From: Streptomyces caniferus
Lineage (GTDB): Bacteria > Actinomycetota > Actinomycetes > Streptomycetales > Streptomycetaceae
DNA: 64,000 nucleotides
Assembly (NCBI RefSeq): GCF_009811555.1
Contig: NZ_BLIN01000005.1
Location: forward strand, 4,473,501 to 4,537,500
Reading direction: 5' to 3'
The notes beneath the pieces were generated by a model that worked only from the letters and a program-made list of their open reading frames with translations, made no database searches and was not told where the DNA came from. The translations under genes and the position numbers were made by a program. Below are positions 47,288-56,310 of this stretch, piece after piece; within the stretch, counting starts at the first letter, position 1; every line of letters begins with the position of its first letter.

Positions 47288-48769
47288 ATGACGAGCGTGC
47301 GACGGGACGAGTCGGTACGGCCGACGAGGCGGGACGAGGTGGCGGCGGCCGGCAGCGAGCTGATCGGCGGGCCGATCGGCCGACGCGCACTGCTCGGGAC
47401 CAGCTGGCTGACGCCGGTGCGGGTCATCGCGCTCGTCGCCATCGGCATGTTCGCGCTGGGCATGGTGCAGAAATTGCCCTGCTACAACGGTGGCTGGTTC
47501 TTCGGTGCCACGAGCCAGTACACCCACGCCTGCTACTCGGATATCCCCCATCTCTACGCGGGACGGGGCTTCGCCGATGGCCTGATCCCGTATTTCGACC
47601 GGTTGCCCGGCGATATGGAGTATCTCGAGTACCCCGTGCTCACCGGTGTCTTCATGGAGGTCGCCTCCTGGGTGACGCCGCACGGTGGGGGAATCCAGTA
47701 CCGCGAACAGATCTACTGGCTGGTCAATGCCGGCATGCTGATGATCTGTGCCGCGGTCCTCGCGGTGTGTGTGACCCGCACCCACCGGCGGCGCCCCTGG
47801 GACGGCCTCCTCGTCGCCCTGGCGCCCGCCGCCGCCCTCACCGCCACCATCAACTGGGACCTGCTGGCGGTCGCCCTGACCGCCGCAGGGATGCTGATGT
47901 GGGCGCGCAGCCGCCCGCTGGCGGCCGGTGTCCTCATCGGGCTGGCCACCGCGGCGAAGCTGTACCCGGTGCTGTTGCTGGGCCCGCTGCTGGTGCTGTG
48001 CTGGCGCGCGGGAGCCTGGCGCGCGTACGGAAGGGCGCTGACCGGTGCCGTCGCCTCCTGGCTGGTGGTCAACCTGCCGGTGATGATCACGCACGATGGC
48101 GCGGGATTCCACATCCGGGAGGGCTGGGCGAAGTTCTACACCTTCAGCCAGGAGCGGCCCATCGACTTCGGTTCGCTCTGGCTCCTGATCTCGCAGCGGA
48201 CCGGTAACCCCCTGGAGAACGCCAATACCTATGCCACGCTGTTGATGATCCTGGGCTGTGGCGCCATCGGCCTGCTGACCCTCTACGCGCCGCGCCGGCC
48301 CCGCTTCGCGCAGCTGGCGTTCCTCGTCGTCGCCCTGTTCATCCTCACCAACAAGGTCTACTCGCCGCAGTACGTCCTGTGGCTGACCCCACTTGCCGTG
48401 CTGGCCCGGCCGCGCTGGCGGGACTTCCTGATCTGGCAGGCCTGCGAGGTCATGTACTTCCTGGGCATCTGGACGTACCTCGCCTACACCGGTAATGGCG
48501 ACAAGCACCAAGGTCTGCCGCCGGAGGGCTACCAGCTGGCCATCGTGCTGCACCTCCTGGGCACCCTCTACCTGTGTGCCGTGGTCGTCCGGGACATTCT
48601 GCTGCCGGAGCGCGATGTGGTCCGCAGGGATGGGGACGACGACCCGTCGGGCGGAGTCCTGGACCGCAGCGCCGATGTGTTCGTGCTCGGCCGGGCCCAC
48701 CACCGCCCCCGGCACGCGGTGCAGTTCGAGGGGGCGCCACAGGTGCGCTGGGGCGCCGTACAGGAATAG
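47288..48769 (+). CDS. Glycosyltransferase 87 family membrane protein
   Basis: A 493-residue polytopic protein of the GT87 type, which uses polyprenyl-phosphate sugars (polyprenyl-phosphate-mannose in mycobacterial relatives). About ten to twelve membrane helices are visible. The external loop after helix 1 has the acidic pair expected for GT-C enzymes (ACYSDIPHLYAGRG, YLEYPVLTG). The conserved TNKVYSPQYVLWLTPL motif lies near residue 355. The sugar acceptor is unknown. The ATG at 47288 follows AGGATGAG. It sits directly after the penicillin-binding protein gene in a cell-wall block. Confidence 0.85.
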   Translation: MTSVRRDESVRPTRRDEVAAAGSELIGGPIGRRALLGTSWLTPVRVIALVAIGMFALGMVQKLPCYNGGWFFGATSQYTHACYSDIPHLYAGRGFADGLIPYFDRLPGDMEYLEYPVLTGVFMEVASWVTPHGGGIQYREQIYWLVNAGMLMICAAVLAVCVTRTHRRRPWDGLLVALAPAAALTATINWDLLAVALTAAGMLMWARSRPLAAGVLIGLATAAKLYPVLLLGPLLVLCWRAGAWRAYGRALTGAVASWLVVNLPVMITHDGAGFHIREGWAKFYTFSQERPIDFGSLWLLISQRTGNPLENANTYATLLMILGCGAIGLLTLYAPRRPRFAQLAFLVVALFILTNKVYSPQYVLWLTPLAVLARPRWRDFLIWQACEVMYFLGIWTYLAYTGNGDKHQGLPPEGYQLAIVLHLLGTLYLCAVVVRDILLPERDVVRRDGDDDPSGGVLDRSADVFVLGRAHHRPRHAVQFEGAPQVRWGAVQE

Positions 48770-48793
48770 GGCGACACCGGCCCTCCCTGCCTC

Positions 48794-48832
48794 GGGCCCG
48801 GTGCCGCAGAGAACGTCTGCGGCACCGGGCCC
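48794..48832. terminator. Bidirectional terminator between the GT87 and alanine-racemase-like genes
   Basis: A 17-bp perfect stem (arms GGGCCCGGTGCCGCAGA, 48794-48810, and its complement, 48816-48832) around the loop GAACG. It lies between two convergent genes, 25 and 30 bases from their stops. Confidence 0.88.
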
Positions 48833-48861
48833 TGGTGTGTTCCGAGCTGAGGCCTACCGCC

Positions 48862-49893
48862 TCAGCGGTCCATGATGCGGTCGAACTGTGTGGTGGTGTG
48901 CCGCAGGTGGGCCACCAGTTCCTCCCCGACCTGCGGCTGCGGTGCGTCGCTCGGCACGAACAGGATCGACACCTGCATGTGCGGCGGCTCCGCGAACCAG
49001 CGCTGCTTGCCGGCCCACACATAGGGCGCGAGGTTGCGGTTGACGGTTGCCAGACCGGCCCGGGCCACGCCCTTGGCGCGCGGCATCACTCCGTGCAGCG
49101 CCTTGGGCGACTCCAGGCCGACACCGTGCGAGGTGCCGCCGGCCACCACGACCAGGTAGCCGTCGGAGGCCGCCTTCTGCTGGCGGTAGCCGAAACGCTC
49201 GCCCTTGGCGACCCGGGTCACGTCGAGCACCGAGCCGCGGTACTCGGTGGCCTCGTGGTCGCCCAGCCACAGCCGCGTACCGATCCGCGCGCGGAACCGC
49301 GTCTGGGGGAACTGCTGCTGGAGCCGGGCGAGTTCATCCGCCTTGAGGTGGCTGACGAACATGGTGTGCAGCGGGAGGCGGGCGGCGCGGAGCCGGTCCA
49401 TCCAGCCGATGACCTCCTCGACCGCGTCGGACCCGTCGGCGCGGTCGAGCGGCAGGTGCAACGCGAAGCCCTCGAGCCGGACGTCCTCGATGGCCGCGGC
49501 CAGCTTGGGCAGATCCTCGGGCTTGACGCCATGGCGCTTCATGCTGCTCATGACCTCGATGACGACGCGGGCGCCGACCAGGCCGCCCACGCCCTCGACC
49601 GAGGAGACCGAGCGGATCGCCCGGTCGGGCAGCGGCACCGGCTCCTCGCCGTGGCGGAACGGCGTCAGGACGAGCAGGTCGCCGCTGAAGAAGTCCTTGA
49701 TACGGGCCGCTTCGTAGGTCGTGCCGACCGCGAGGATGTCGGCGCCCAGGCGGGTCGCCTCGTCGGCGAGGCGCTCATGGCCGAAGCCGTATCCATTGCC
49801 TTTGCAGACCGGGACCAGCCCGGGGAACTGCTGGAGAACGCTCTGCTGATGCGCCCGCCAGCGCGCGGTGTCGACGTAGAGGGTGAGCGCCAT
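48862..49893 (-). CDS. Alanine racemase family protein
   Basis: A 343-residue protein with the PLP-dependent alanine-racemase fold. The cofactor Lys is Lys31 in CKGNGYGFG, the alanine-racemase KANAYGHG position. Conserved downstream parts include FALHLPLDRADGS, RIGTRLWLGD and GGTSHGVGLESPK. It is shorter than typical Alr proteins (about 370-380), so substrate specificity (Ala, another amino acid, or none) is uncertain. It precedes the FemX-like gene on the same strand in transcript order after it (femX ends 65 bases upstream), suggesting an operon for peptidoglycan precursors. Confidence 0.85.
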   Translation of the reverse strand: MALTLYVDTARWRAHQQSVLQQFPGLVPVCKGNGYGFGHERLADEATRLGADILAVGTTYEAARIKDFFSGDLLVLTPFRHGEEPVPLPDRAIRSVSSVEGVGGLVGARVVIEVMSSMKRHGVKPEDLPKLAAAIEDVRLEGFALHLPLDRADGSDAVEEVIGWMDRLRAARLPLHTMFVSHLKADELARLQQQFPQTRFRARIGTRLWLGDHEATEYRGSVLDVTRVAKGERFGYRQQKAASDGYLVVVAGGTSHGVGLESPKALHGVMPRAKGVARAGLATVNRNLAPYVWAGKQRWFAEPPHMQVSILFVPSDAPQPQVGEELVAHLRHTTTQFDRIMDR

Positions 49894-49958
49894 GGCCGGG
49901 CCCGGAACCTTTCTCGTGGCTGGGGTGTGTCAGGAGTACGGACGGTGCGGTGAAGCGG

Positions 49959-51077
49959 TCAGCGGCGCGACATATACATGTCGAGCGCCTTGTGGAGCAG
50001 CTTGTTGAGCGGGAAGTCCCACTCTCCGAGGTACTCCGCTGCCTGCCCACCCGTGCCGACCTTGAACTGGATCAGGCCGAAGAGATGGTCGTTCTCGTCC
50101 AGGGAGTCGCTGATGCCGCGGAGGTCGTAGACCGAAGCGCCGAGCGCGTAGGAGTCCTGCAGCATCTTCCACTGCATCGCGTTCGACGGCCGGACCTCGC
50201 GCTTGTGGTTGGCGGAGGCGCCGTAGGAGTACCAGACGTGGCCACCGACGATCAGCATCGTGGCCGCCGCGACGTTCTCGCCCTCGTGGCGGGCGAAGTA
50301 GAGCCGCATGCGGTTGGGGTCCTCGGAGTTGAGGGCCGTCCACATGCGCTGGAAGTAGCCCAGCGGCCGCGGCCGGAAGCGGTCCCGCTCCGCGGTGATC
50401 TCGTAGAGACGCTGCCATTCGGCCAGCTCCTCGTAGCTGCCCTGGACGACCTCGACGCCGGCCTTCTCGGCCTTCTTGATGTTGCGGCGCCACAGCTGGT
50501 TGAAGCCCTTGTGGACCTCCTCCAGCGAGCGGTTGGCCAGCGGCACCTGGAAGACATAGCGGGGCTGCACATCGCCGAAGCCGGCGCCGCCGTCCTCGCC
50601 CTGCTGCCAGCCCATGCGCCGCAGCCGGTCGGCCACCTCGAAGGCGCGTGGCTCGATGTGGGTCGCCTCGACGTCCCGCAGCCGCTTGACGTCCGGGTTC
50701 TGGATGCCGGACTTGATCGCGGCGGAGTCCCAGCGGCGGATGATCACCGGCGGGCCCATCTTTACGGAGAAGGCGCCCTTCTGCTTGAGGTGGCCGAGCA
50801 TCGGCTGCAGCCAGTCCTCGAGGTTCGGCGAGAACCAGTTGATGACCGGGCCTTCGGGGAGATAGGCGAGGTAACGCTTGATCTTGGGCAGCTGGCGGTA
50901 GAGCACCAGGCCCGCGCCGACCAGCTCGCCGCTCGCGTCGAACCAGCCCAGGCTCTCCGAACGCCATTCGGCCTTGACGTCTGCCCAGGCAGGAACCTGC
51001 ATGTGGCTGGCCGCGGGCAGACTCTGGATATATGCCAGATGCTGCTCTCGGCTGATGGTCCTCAGGGTCAGGCTCAT
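49959..51077 (-). CDS. femX: FemX-like lipid II:glycine glycyltransferase
   Basis: A 372-residue FemABX-family enzyme with two GNAT-like folds. These enzymes transfer an amino acid from aminoacyl-tRNA to lipid II; streptomycetes attach a glycine bridge to their LL-diaminopimelate, and FemX is the transferase. Conserved features are the N-terminal MQVPAWADVKAEW, LWRRNIKKAEKAGVEV, RPRPLGYFQRMW, and the C-terminal YDLRGI...LFGLIQFKVGTGGQ. The ATG at 51077 follows GAGGAGCGCCCC-like sequence. The racemase-like gene follows. Confidence 0.9.
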   Translation of the reverse strand: MSLTLRTISREQHLAYIQSLPAASHMQVPAWADVKAEWRSESLGWFDASGELVGAGLVLYRQLPKIKRYLAYLPEGPVINWFSPNLEDWLQPMLGHLKQKGAFSVKMGPPVIIRRWDSAAIKSGIQNPDVKRLRDVEATHIEPRAFEVADRLRRMGWQQGEDGGAGFGDVQPRYVFQVPLANRSLEEVHKGFNQLWRRNIKKAEKAGVEVVQGSYEELAEWQRLYEITAERDRFRPRPLGYFQRMWTALNSEDPNRMRLYFARHEGENVAAATMLIVGGHVWYSYGASANHKREVRPSNAMQWKMLQDSYALGASVYDLRGISDSLDENDHLFGLIQFKVGTGGQAAEYLGEWDFPLNKLLHKALDMYMSRR

Positions 51078-51200
51078 GCGGGGCGCTCCTCGGCAGGTGT
51101 GTCCCCATGGTCGGGGCTCCGGCTCTCGCGCCGAAGCCTACTGTGACCGTGGAGCGCCCCGTCTGGGCCATACGGGCCGAGGCCCCGTATGCCGTATCGG

Positions 51201-51518
51201 TTAACCGATCACGCCGCCGAAGAGGCCGCCGTGAGCCAGGCCGAGGTAGAAGCCGACGGCCGATGCCCCGAGGCCGATGATCAACAGGAAGCGTTCACCT
51301 GTTGTCGACGAGATGAATTGTCCCCACAGGCCGGTGCCGATGCCGATCAGGCCGACCCAGGAGCTGACCAGGTGCAGGCGGGGAGAGAGCGTGGTGAAGA
51401 TGGCGATCGCGCCGAGGACCACGGTCACGATGGCGATGGTGTTCTCGACGGGATGGCTCTTGCCGTCGCTGTTGAGAAGCGAGAGCAGACTGCGCTGGGT
51501 CCGTGCTGCCTGTGCCAT
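51201..51518 (-). CDS. Small membrane protein of unknown function
   Basis: A 105-residue protein with three hydrophobic helices (about residues 27-42, 52-68 and 77-98). The N-terminal LLSLLNSDGKSHPVENTIA is a conserved soluble lead in streptomycete relatives at this position. It ends GLFGGVIG. The ATG at 51518 follows GGAGGTGCCGC. The function is unknown; the gene lies between femX and the rpsF operon, opposite in direction to rpsF. Confidence 0.82.
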   Translation of the reverse strand: MAQAARTQRSLLSLLNSDGKSHPVENTIAIVTVVLGAIAIFTTLSPRLHLVSSWVGLIGIGTGLWGQFISSTTGERFLLIIGLGASAVGFYLGLAHGGLFGGVIG

Positions 51519-51746
51519 GCGGCACCTCCGATGACAGGGCGGCGCACTGTAACGCCGCTCACACCCGTTGTGTTCCAGATTGAGGGGTGCAGCGGGCGGA
51601 TTTCAACCGGAAGGCTTCAGGCAGGTACTCTGTACGGTCTGCGCCTATGTCTGTCCGGATGACCGGACGGAAGCGGTGCGGAACGCATACGACCCTCCTG
51701 CCACGGAACGACCGTGGCCGCTGAGTCCAAAGGAGGTGGGTTCTAC

Positions 51747-52037
51747 ATGCGTCACTACGAGGTGATGGTCATCCTCGACCCCGATCTCGAGGAGCGCGCT
51801 GTCTCCCCGCTGATCGAGAACTTCCTCTCCGTCGTCCGTGAGGGCAACGGAAAGGTCGAGAAGGTCGACACCTGGGGCCGTCGTCGTCTCTCTTACGAGA
51901 TCAAGAAGAAGCCCGAGGGCATCTACTCGGTCATCGACCTGCAGGCCGAGCCTGCGGTCGTCAAGGAGCTCGACCGTCAGATGAACCTGAATGAGTCGGT
52001 CCTCCGGACCAAGGTCCTTCGTCCCGAGACCCACTGA
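51747..52037 (+). CDS. rpsF: 30S ribosomal protein S6
   Basis: A 96-residue ribosomal protein with the S6 fold: [16 protein letters not shown] at the start and the [15 protein letters not shown] motif. It pairs with S18 in the 30S platform. I chose ATG at 51747, preceded by a perfect AAAGGAGGTGG, over the longer frame. It heads the rpsF-ssb-rpsR-rplI operon. The 228 bases upstream hold its promoter and leader; in many bacteria S6-S18 bind such a leader, but I could not identify that structure here. Confidence 0.98.
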
Positions 52038-52119
52038 GCGCGCAAGCGTCCAGCGGTAACCGGGTCCGAGTAGCAGCAACACCAGCAGCCAGCAGCACAC
52101 CCGCCGAGAGGTTCCCCTA

Positions 52120-52710
52120 ATGGCAGGCGAGACCGTCATCACGGTCGTCGGCAATCTTGTCGACGACCCCGAGCTGCGCTTCACCCCGTCCGGTGCGGCG
52201 GTCGCGAAGTTCCGCGTCGCGTCCACTCCCCGCACTTTCGACCGCCAGACCAATGAGTGGAAGGACGGCGAGAGCCTGTTCCTGACCTGCTCGGTGTGGC
52301 GTCAGGCGGCGGAGAACGTCGCCGAGTCCCTGACGCGGGGTACCCGCGTGGTCGTCCAGGGCCGCCTCAAGCAGCGGTCGTACGAGGACCGCGAGGGCGT
52401 GAAGCGCACGGTCTACGAGCTCGACGTCGAGGAAGTCGGCGCGAGCCTGAAGAACGCCACGGCCAAGATCACCAAGACCAGCGGTCGCGGTGGCCAGGGC
52501 GGCGGCGGCTTCGGCGGCGGCCAGCAGGGCGGCGGCCAGGGTGGCGGCGGCTGGGGCGGCGGCCCCGGCGGCGGCCAGCAGGGCGGCGGCGGTGCTCCCG
52601 CCGACGACCCGTGGGCGACCAACGGTCCTGCCGGCGGTGGCCAGCAGGGTGGCGGCGGTGGCTGGGGCGGTAGCTCCGGCGGTGGCTACTCGGACGAGCC
52701 GCCCTTCTAG
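52120..52710 (+). CDS. ssb: Single-stranded DNA-binding protein
   Basis: A 196-residue SSB that coats exposed single strands at replication forks. The OB fold covers residues 1-115 ([44 protein letters not shown]). A Gly/Gln-rich linker follows, and the protein ends in the acidic tip DEPPF that recruits partner proteins. Length and layout fit the essential SSB rather than the shorter paralogue. The gene sits in the ribosomal-protein operon. Confidence 0.98.
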   Translation: MAGETVITVVGNLVDDPELRFTPSGAAVAKFRVASTPRTFDRQTNEWKDGESLFLTCSVWRQAAENVAESLTRGTRVVVQGRLKQRSYEDREGVKRTVYELDVEEVGASLKNATAKITKTSGRGGQGGGGFGGGQQGGGQGGGGWGGGPGGGQQGGGGAPADDPWATNGPAGGGQQGGGGGWGGSSGGGYSDEPPF

Positions 52711-52738
52711 GTCCGTACAGCTGGCTCGACTCCGTGCT

Positions 52739-52752
52739 GTTTCACGTGAAAC
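52739..52752. promoter_or_regulatory. parS: parS site (perfect) in the ssb-rpsR gap
   Basis: An exact GTTTCACGTGAAAC; the symmetry extends to 20 bases (GCT and AGC on the outside). It lies within an operon, between ssb and rpsR, and is the rightmost copy I see. Confidence 0.95.
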
Positions 52753-52821
52753 AGCGTCGTGAGGCGACCAGGGGCCTTGAGGGCGTCAGCACAAACTTCT
52801 TGAACTCATTGGAGAGAGATA

Positions 52822-53058
52822 ATGGCGAAGCCGCCTGCTCGCAAGCCTAAGAAGAAGGTTTGCGTGTTCTGCAAGGAGAAGATCTCCTACGTCGACTACA
52901 AGGACACGAACCTGCTGCGGAAGTTCATCTCCGACCGCGGCAAGATCCGTGCCCGCCGGGTCACCGGCAACTGCACTCAGCACCAGCGTGACGTCGCCAC
53001 GGCCGTGAAGAACAGCCGTGAGATGGCGCTGCTGCCCTACACGTCCACCGCGCGATAA
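52822..53058 (+). CDS. rpsR: 30S ribosomal protein S18
   Basis: A 78-residue basic protein of the small subunit. It keeps the Cys motif CVFC near residues 14-17 and NCTQHQ near residues 50-55, so it is the zinc-binding (C+) type. Streptomycetes usually also carry a zinc-free paralogue elsewhere, used under zinc limitation. The ATG at 52822 follows GGAGAGAGAT. Confidence 0.97.
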   Translation: MAKPPARKPKKKVCVFCKEKISYVDYKDTNLLRKFISDRGKIRARRVTGNCTQHQRDVATAVKNSREMALLPYTSTAR

Positions 53059-53076
53059 GGGAAGGGTGACCGAATC

Positions 53077-53523
53077 ATGAAGATCATCCTCACCCACGAG
53101 GTCTCCGGCCTCGGCACCGCCGGCGACGTCGTTGACGTCAAGGACGGGTACGCCCGTAACTACCTGGTCCCGCGTGGTTTCGCGATCCGCTGGACCAAGG
53201 GTGGCGAGAAGGACGTCGAGCAGATCCGCCGCGGTCGCAAGATCCGCGAGATCGCCACGATCGAGCAGGCCAACGAGATCAAGGGCCGGCTCGAGGGCGT
53301 CAACGTGAAGCTGGCCGTTCGCGCCGGCGACGCGGGCCGCCTGTTCGGCTCCGTCACCCCGGCCGACGTCGCCTCGGCGATCAAGGCTGCCGGTGGCCCG
53401 GACGTCGACAAGCGTCGCGTCGAGCTCGGTTCGCCGATCAAGACCCTGGGCGCGCACCAGATCTCCGTGCGTCTGCACGCCGAGGTCGTTGCGAAGCTCG
53501 GCGTCGAGGTCGTCGCCGCGTAA
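53077..53523 (+). CDS. rplI: 50S ribosomal protein L9
   Basis: A 148-residue ribosomal protein. The N-terminal domain has [34 protein letters not shown] with the L9 signature, then a long connecting helix (about 40-75), then the C-terminal domain ([17 protein letters not shown]). The ATG at 53077 follows GGAAGG. It ends the operon and a strong hairpin follows. Confidence 0.98.
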   Translation: MKIILTHEVSGLGTAGDVVDVKDGYARNYLVPRGFAIRWTKGGEKDVEQIRRGRKIREIATIEQANEIKGRLEGVNVKLAVRAGDAGRLFGSVTPADVASAIKAAGGPDVDKRRVELGSPIKTLGAHQISVRLHAEVVAKLGVEVVAA

Positions 53524-53537
53524 TTGCCGCACCACGC

Positions 53538-53575
53538 CGAAGGGCCGCATCCCGTCACCGGGGTGCGGCCCTTCG
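53538..53575. terminator. Terminator after the rpsF operon
   Basis: CGAAGGGCCGCA (53538-53549) pairs exactly with TGCGGCCCTTCG (53564-53575). It lies between the convergent rplI and protease genes and probably acts in both directions. Confidence 0.85.
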
Positions 53576-53603
53576 CCGTGTTCGGGGCGCCGGCGGCCCG
53601 CTG

Positions 53604-54473
53604 TCAGTCCTCGTCCTGGGCGCGCCGGTAGAGCTTGGCGATGTCGTCGTCGAAGTACGCGGCGTAGGACACGTCGTCTTCGTCGCCGCCGCCTTCATGG
53701 CCGCCGAGGACGCCGATGACCGTGCCGGTGTGGCTCTTGGGGTCGTAGTCGGCCAGCCAGGGGCTGCCGCTCGTCCCGCCTTCGAAGTCGGTGCACTGGA
53801 TACGCAGCTGGGTGTCGCTGTACTTCGTGGTGCGGTTCTGGCAGGAGATCGGGGTGTCACGGCTGGTCGGATAGCCCGTGATCTTGACCTCGTTGTGGAA
53901 GCCACGGTCGATGCCGAGGGTGTTGCCGCCCAGGACGTCCTGGATCTCCTTGCCCTTCTTCTTGTCGACCACGAGGAAGGCGACGTCGAGATCCTCGTCC
54001 TGCGACTTGGCCCAGCGGTCGTCGACGATCACCTTCTTGACCTTCCAGAGGCCGGTGGGCTCGTCCTTGTCGCGGTAGTCGGGGGCAAAGACCAGATCGT
54101 CCACGGTCGTCCCGGCGTCCGCGTCGAAGGCACAGTGCGCCGCGGTGATGAGCATGTTCCGGCCCGGGCTCTGGACCACGCTCGCCGTGCAGAAGTGGTC
54201 GCCGGAGTCGTCCTTCTCGAAGACCGCCCCGACCCGGGCGTTCTGCTCGGTTCTGCGCGGGGTGTACGCGCTGCCGTCGTCGGCCGGGGCCGTCGCGGCG
54301 GGATCCTGGTCCTGGGGATCTTGGCCGGCCTCGCCGGACTTGCCGAAGCTGCTGTGACCGCTGACGCGGTCGCTGCTCGTATCGGCTTCCTCGGAGGCAT
54401 AGCCCACCACGGCAGCAGCCACGATGACGATGAACGTCAGGGGCAGCACGGACTTACTGGCAAGCGAGCGCAC
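53604..54473 (-). CDS. Trypsin-like serine protease, secreted or membrane-anchored
   Basis: A 289-residue S1-family protease. The N-terminal helix (residues 8-26, SVLPLTFIVIVAAAVVGYA) is a signal peptide or anchor. A disordered stretch (30-75) follows. The catalytic triad is visible: His113 in LITAAHC, Asp163 in DLDVAFL, and Ser235 in GGTSGSPW. Cys95/Cys114 and Cys211/Cys227 probably form disulfides. It resembles V8-like Glu-specific enzymes, but specificity is not certain. The start is ATG at 54473. Substrates are unknown. Confidence 0.9.
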   Translation of the reverse strand: MRSLASKSVLPLTFIVIVAAAVVGYASEEADTSSDRVSGHSSFGKSGEAGQDPQDQDPAATAPADDGSAYTPRRTEQNARVGAVFEKDDSGDHFCTASVVQSPGRNMLITAAHCAFDADAGTTVDDLVFAPDYRDKDEPTGLWKVKKVIVDDRWAKSQDEDLDVAFLVVDKKKGKEIQDVLGGNTLGIDRGFHNEVKITGYPTSRDTPISCQNRTTKYSDTQLRIQCTDFEGGTSGSPWLADYDPKSHTGTVIGVLGGHEGGGDEDDVSYAAYFDDDIAKLYRRAQDED

Positions 54474-54515
54474 ACGGTCATTATTGACACGCGCTGAGTG
54501 TTTGCGGGAGATGCT

Positions 54516-55853
54516 TCAGCGCGAGGCTCCGGTCACAATCCACCGGCCGGAGCGAGTGCGCAGCCACAGAGTCAGCATGCGGACGGTCATCATGAGGGCC
54601 ATGGCCCACCACAGCGCCGCCAGTCCGCCGCCGAAGACGGGTACGGCCAGTGCGGCCGGGGCGAACAGCGCCAGCGTCACCACCATGGCCCGGGCGAGAT
54701 ACGGGCCGTCCCCCGCGCCCATCAGCACGCCGTCGAGGATGAAGACGACGCCGGAGACCGGCTGGGTCACGGCCACGACCAGGAGCGTGCTCAGCAGCGG
54801 GCCCTGCACGGCGGGGTCCGAGGTGAACAGGGGGATGAACAGGGGGCGGGCGAGCGCGACCAGCACGCCGAGGACCAGGCCGGAGGCGATGCCCCACTGG
54901 ACCATGCGACGGCAGGCGGCCCTGGCACCGTCGCGGTCCTCGGCACCGAGGTAGCGGCCTATGATGGCCTGCCCGGCGATGGCGATGGCGTCCAGCGCGA
55001 AGGCCAGCAGGGACCACAGCGTGAGCACGATCTGGTGGGCGGCGACCTCGGCGTCGCCGAGCCGGGCGGCGACGGCGGTGGCGATCATCAGCACAGCGCG
55101 CAGCGAGAGCGTACGGACCAGCAGCGGGACGCCGGCCTGGGCCGAGGCGCGGATGCCCGCGGCATCGGGGCGCAGTGAGGCGCCGTGCCGGCGAGCGCCG
55201 CGGACGACCACGGCGAGGTAGACGGCGGCCATGCCGCACTGGGCGATGACCGTGCCCCAGGCGGAGCCCGCGATGCCGAGCCCGGCGCCGTAGACCAGGC
55301 AGACGTTGAGTGCGGCGTTGGCGGAGAAGCCGCCGATGGCGACGTAGAGCGGGGTCCGGGTGTCCTGGAGACCGCGGAGCACGCCGGTGGCGGCCAGCAC
55401 GACGAGCATCGCGGGGATGCCGAGGGCGCTGATGCGCAGATACGTCGTCGCGTGCGGCGCGGCGGTGGCGGAGGCTCCGAAGGCCTCGACGAGCCAGGGC
55501 GCCGTGGGCAGCACGGCCGCGATGACGGCGGCGCCGAGCAGCAGGGCGAGCCAGATGCCGTCCATGCCCTGCCGGATGGCGGCGGGAAGGTCGCCGGCGC
55601 CGACCCTGCGGGCGACCGCCGCGGTGGTGGCGTAGGCGAGGAAGACGAAGACGGAGACGGCGGTGGTGAGCAGGGCGGCGGCGACGCCGAGGCCGGCGAG
55701 CTGCGGGGTGCCGAGGTGGCCGATGACGGCGCTGTCGACCATGACGAAGAGAGGTTCCGCGACCAGGGCGCCGAATGCGGGCAGGGCGAGGGCGATGATC
55801 TCGCGGTCATGGCGGCGGTCGGTGCGCCGCGGTGTCGCGGGAGCCTGGGTCAT
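54516..55853 (-). CDS. MATE family efflux transporter
   Basis: A 445-residue member of the multidrug and toxic compound extrusion family, with 12 predicted helices. The N-terminal half contains EPLFVMVDSAVIGHLGTPQLAGLG, VFLAYATTAAVARRVGAG and GLQDTRTPLYVA, and the C-terminal half has AHQIVLTLWSLLAFALDAIAIAGQ (each partly quoted), both typical of DinF-like members. The start is ATG at 55853. The divergent dnaB gene lies across a 457-base gap that holds DnaA boxes. Confidence 0.92.
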   Translation of the reverse strand: MTQAPATPRRTDRRHDREIIALALPAFGALVAEPLFVMVDSAVIGHLGTPQLAGLGVAAALLTTAVSVFVFLAYATTAAVARRVGAGDLPAAIRQGMDGIWLALLLGAAVIAAVLPTAPWLVEAFGASATAAPHATTYLRISALGIPAMLVVLAATGVLRGLQDTRTPLYVAIGGFSANAALNVCLVYGAGLGIAGSAWGTVIAQCGMAAVYLAVVVRGARRHGASLRPDAAGIRASAQAGVPLLVRTLSLRAVLMIATAVAARLGDAEVAAHQIVLTLWSLLAFALDAIAIAGQAIIGRYLGAEDRDGARAACRRMVQWGIASGLVLGVLVALARPLFIPLFTSDPAVQGPLLSTLLVVAVTQPVSGVVFILDGVLMGAGDGPYLARAMVVTLALFAPAALAVPVFGGGLAALWWAMALMMTVRMLTLWLRTRSGRWIVTGASR

Positions 55854-55976
55854 GCGCTCAATGTAATCGTCCACAGGTAAGAGATGCAAACCCCTTGCAG
55901 TCCTTACTTTCCGCTCTACGGAGGTGCCTTCCCTGCGCCGTTTGTCGTGATCTTGAACCGTGGGTGGAAGTTTTTC

Positions 55977-56129
55977 TTCCCCACAGCCTATGGATGAGAA
56001 AGCTGCAGGTCAGGAGGGTGCGGGTGAGGTGATTGTGTGCTTGTCCACAGAAGTTTCCCCCGTGCCGTGCACAGGATCCGGGGACTTCTCCACAGCTGTA
56101 GGCCAGTCATCCACATGGCCTGTGGATAA
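55977..56129. promoter_or_regulatory. DnaA-box cluster upstream of dnaB
   Basis: Five DnaA-box nonamers lie in 153 bases of the MATE-dnaB gap: TTCCCCACA (55977-55985), TTGTCCACA (56041-56049, perfect), TTCTCCACA (56086-56094), TCATCCACA (56107-56115) and TTATCCACA on the minus strand (56121-56129, a perfect E. coli-type box). A TGTGGATAA-type pair at the end is the strongest. It is about 35 kb from oriC. It could regulate dnaB, or titrate DnaA. The rest of the gap (55854-56310) shows no gene. Confidence 0.75.
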
Positions 56130-56310
56130 CCAGATTGGCGGACGGTGCCCACGGGCCTACCGTGGTCCGGCACCCGCCGCCTGTTCCGGCTTGAGAAATC
56201 GTCCGAACTCGACGCGCCGTAACCGGAGTCGGGCGTATCGATTGTCAGAGCTGTGCCGTAAGAAAGAACAGCACAGCAAGGTCCGCGCCGCGGACGGGAG
56301 GAGGTGCCGG

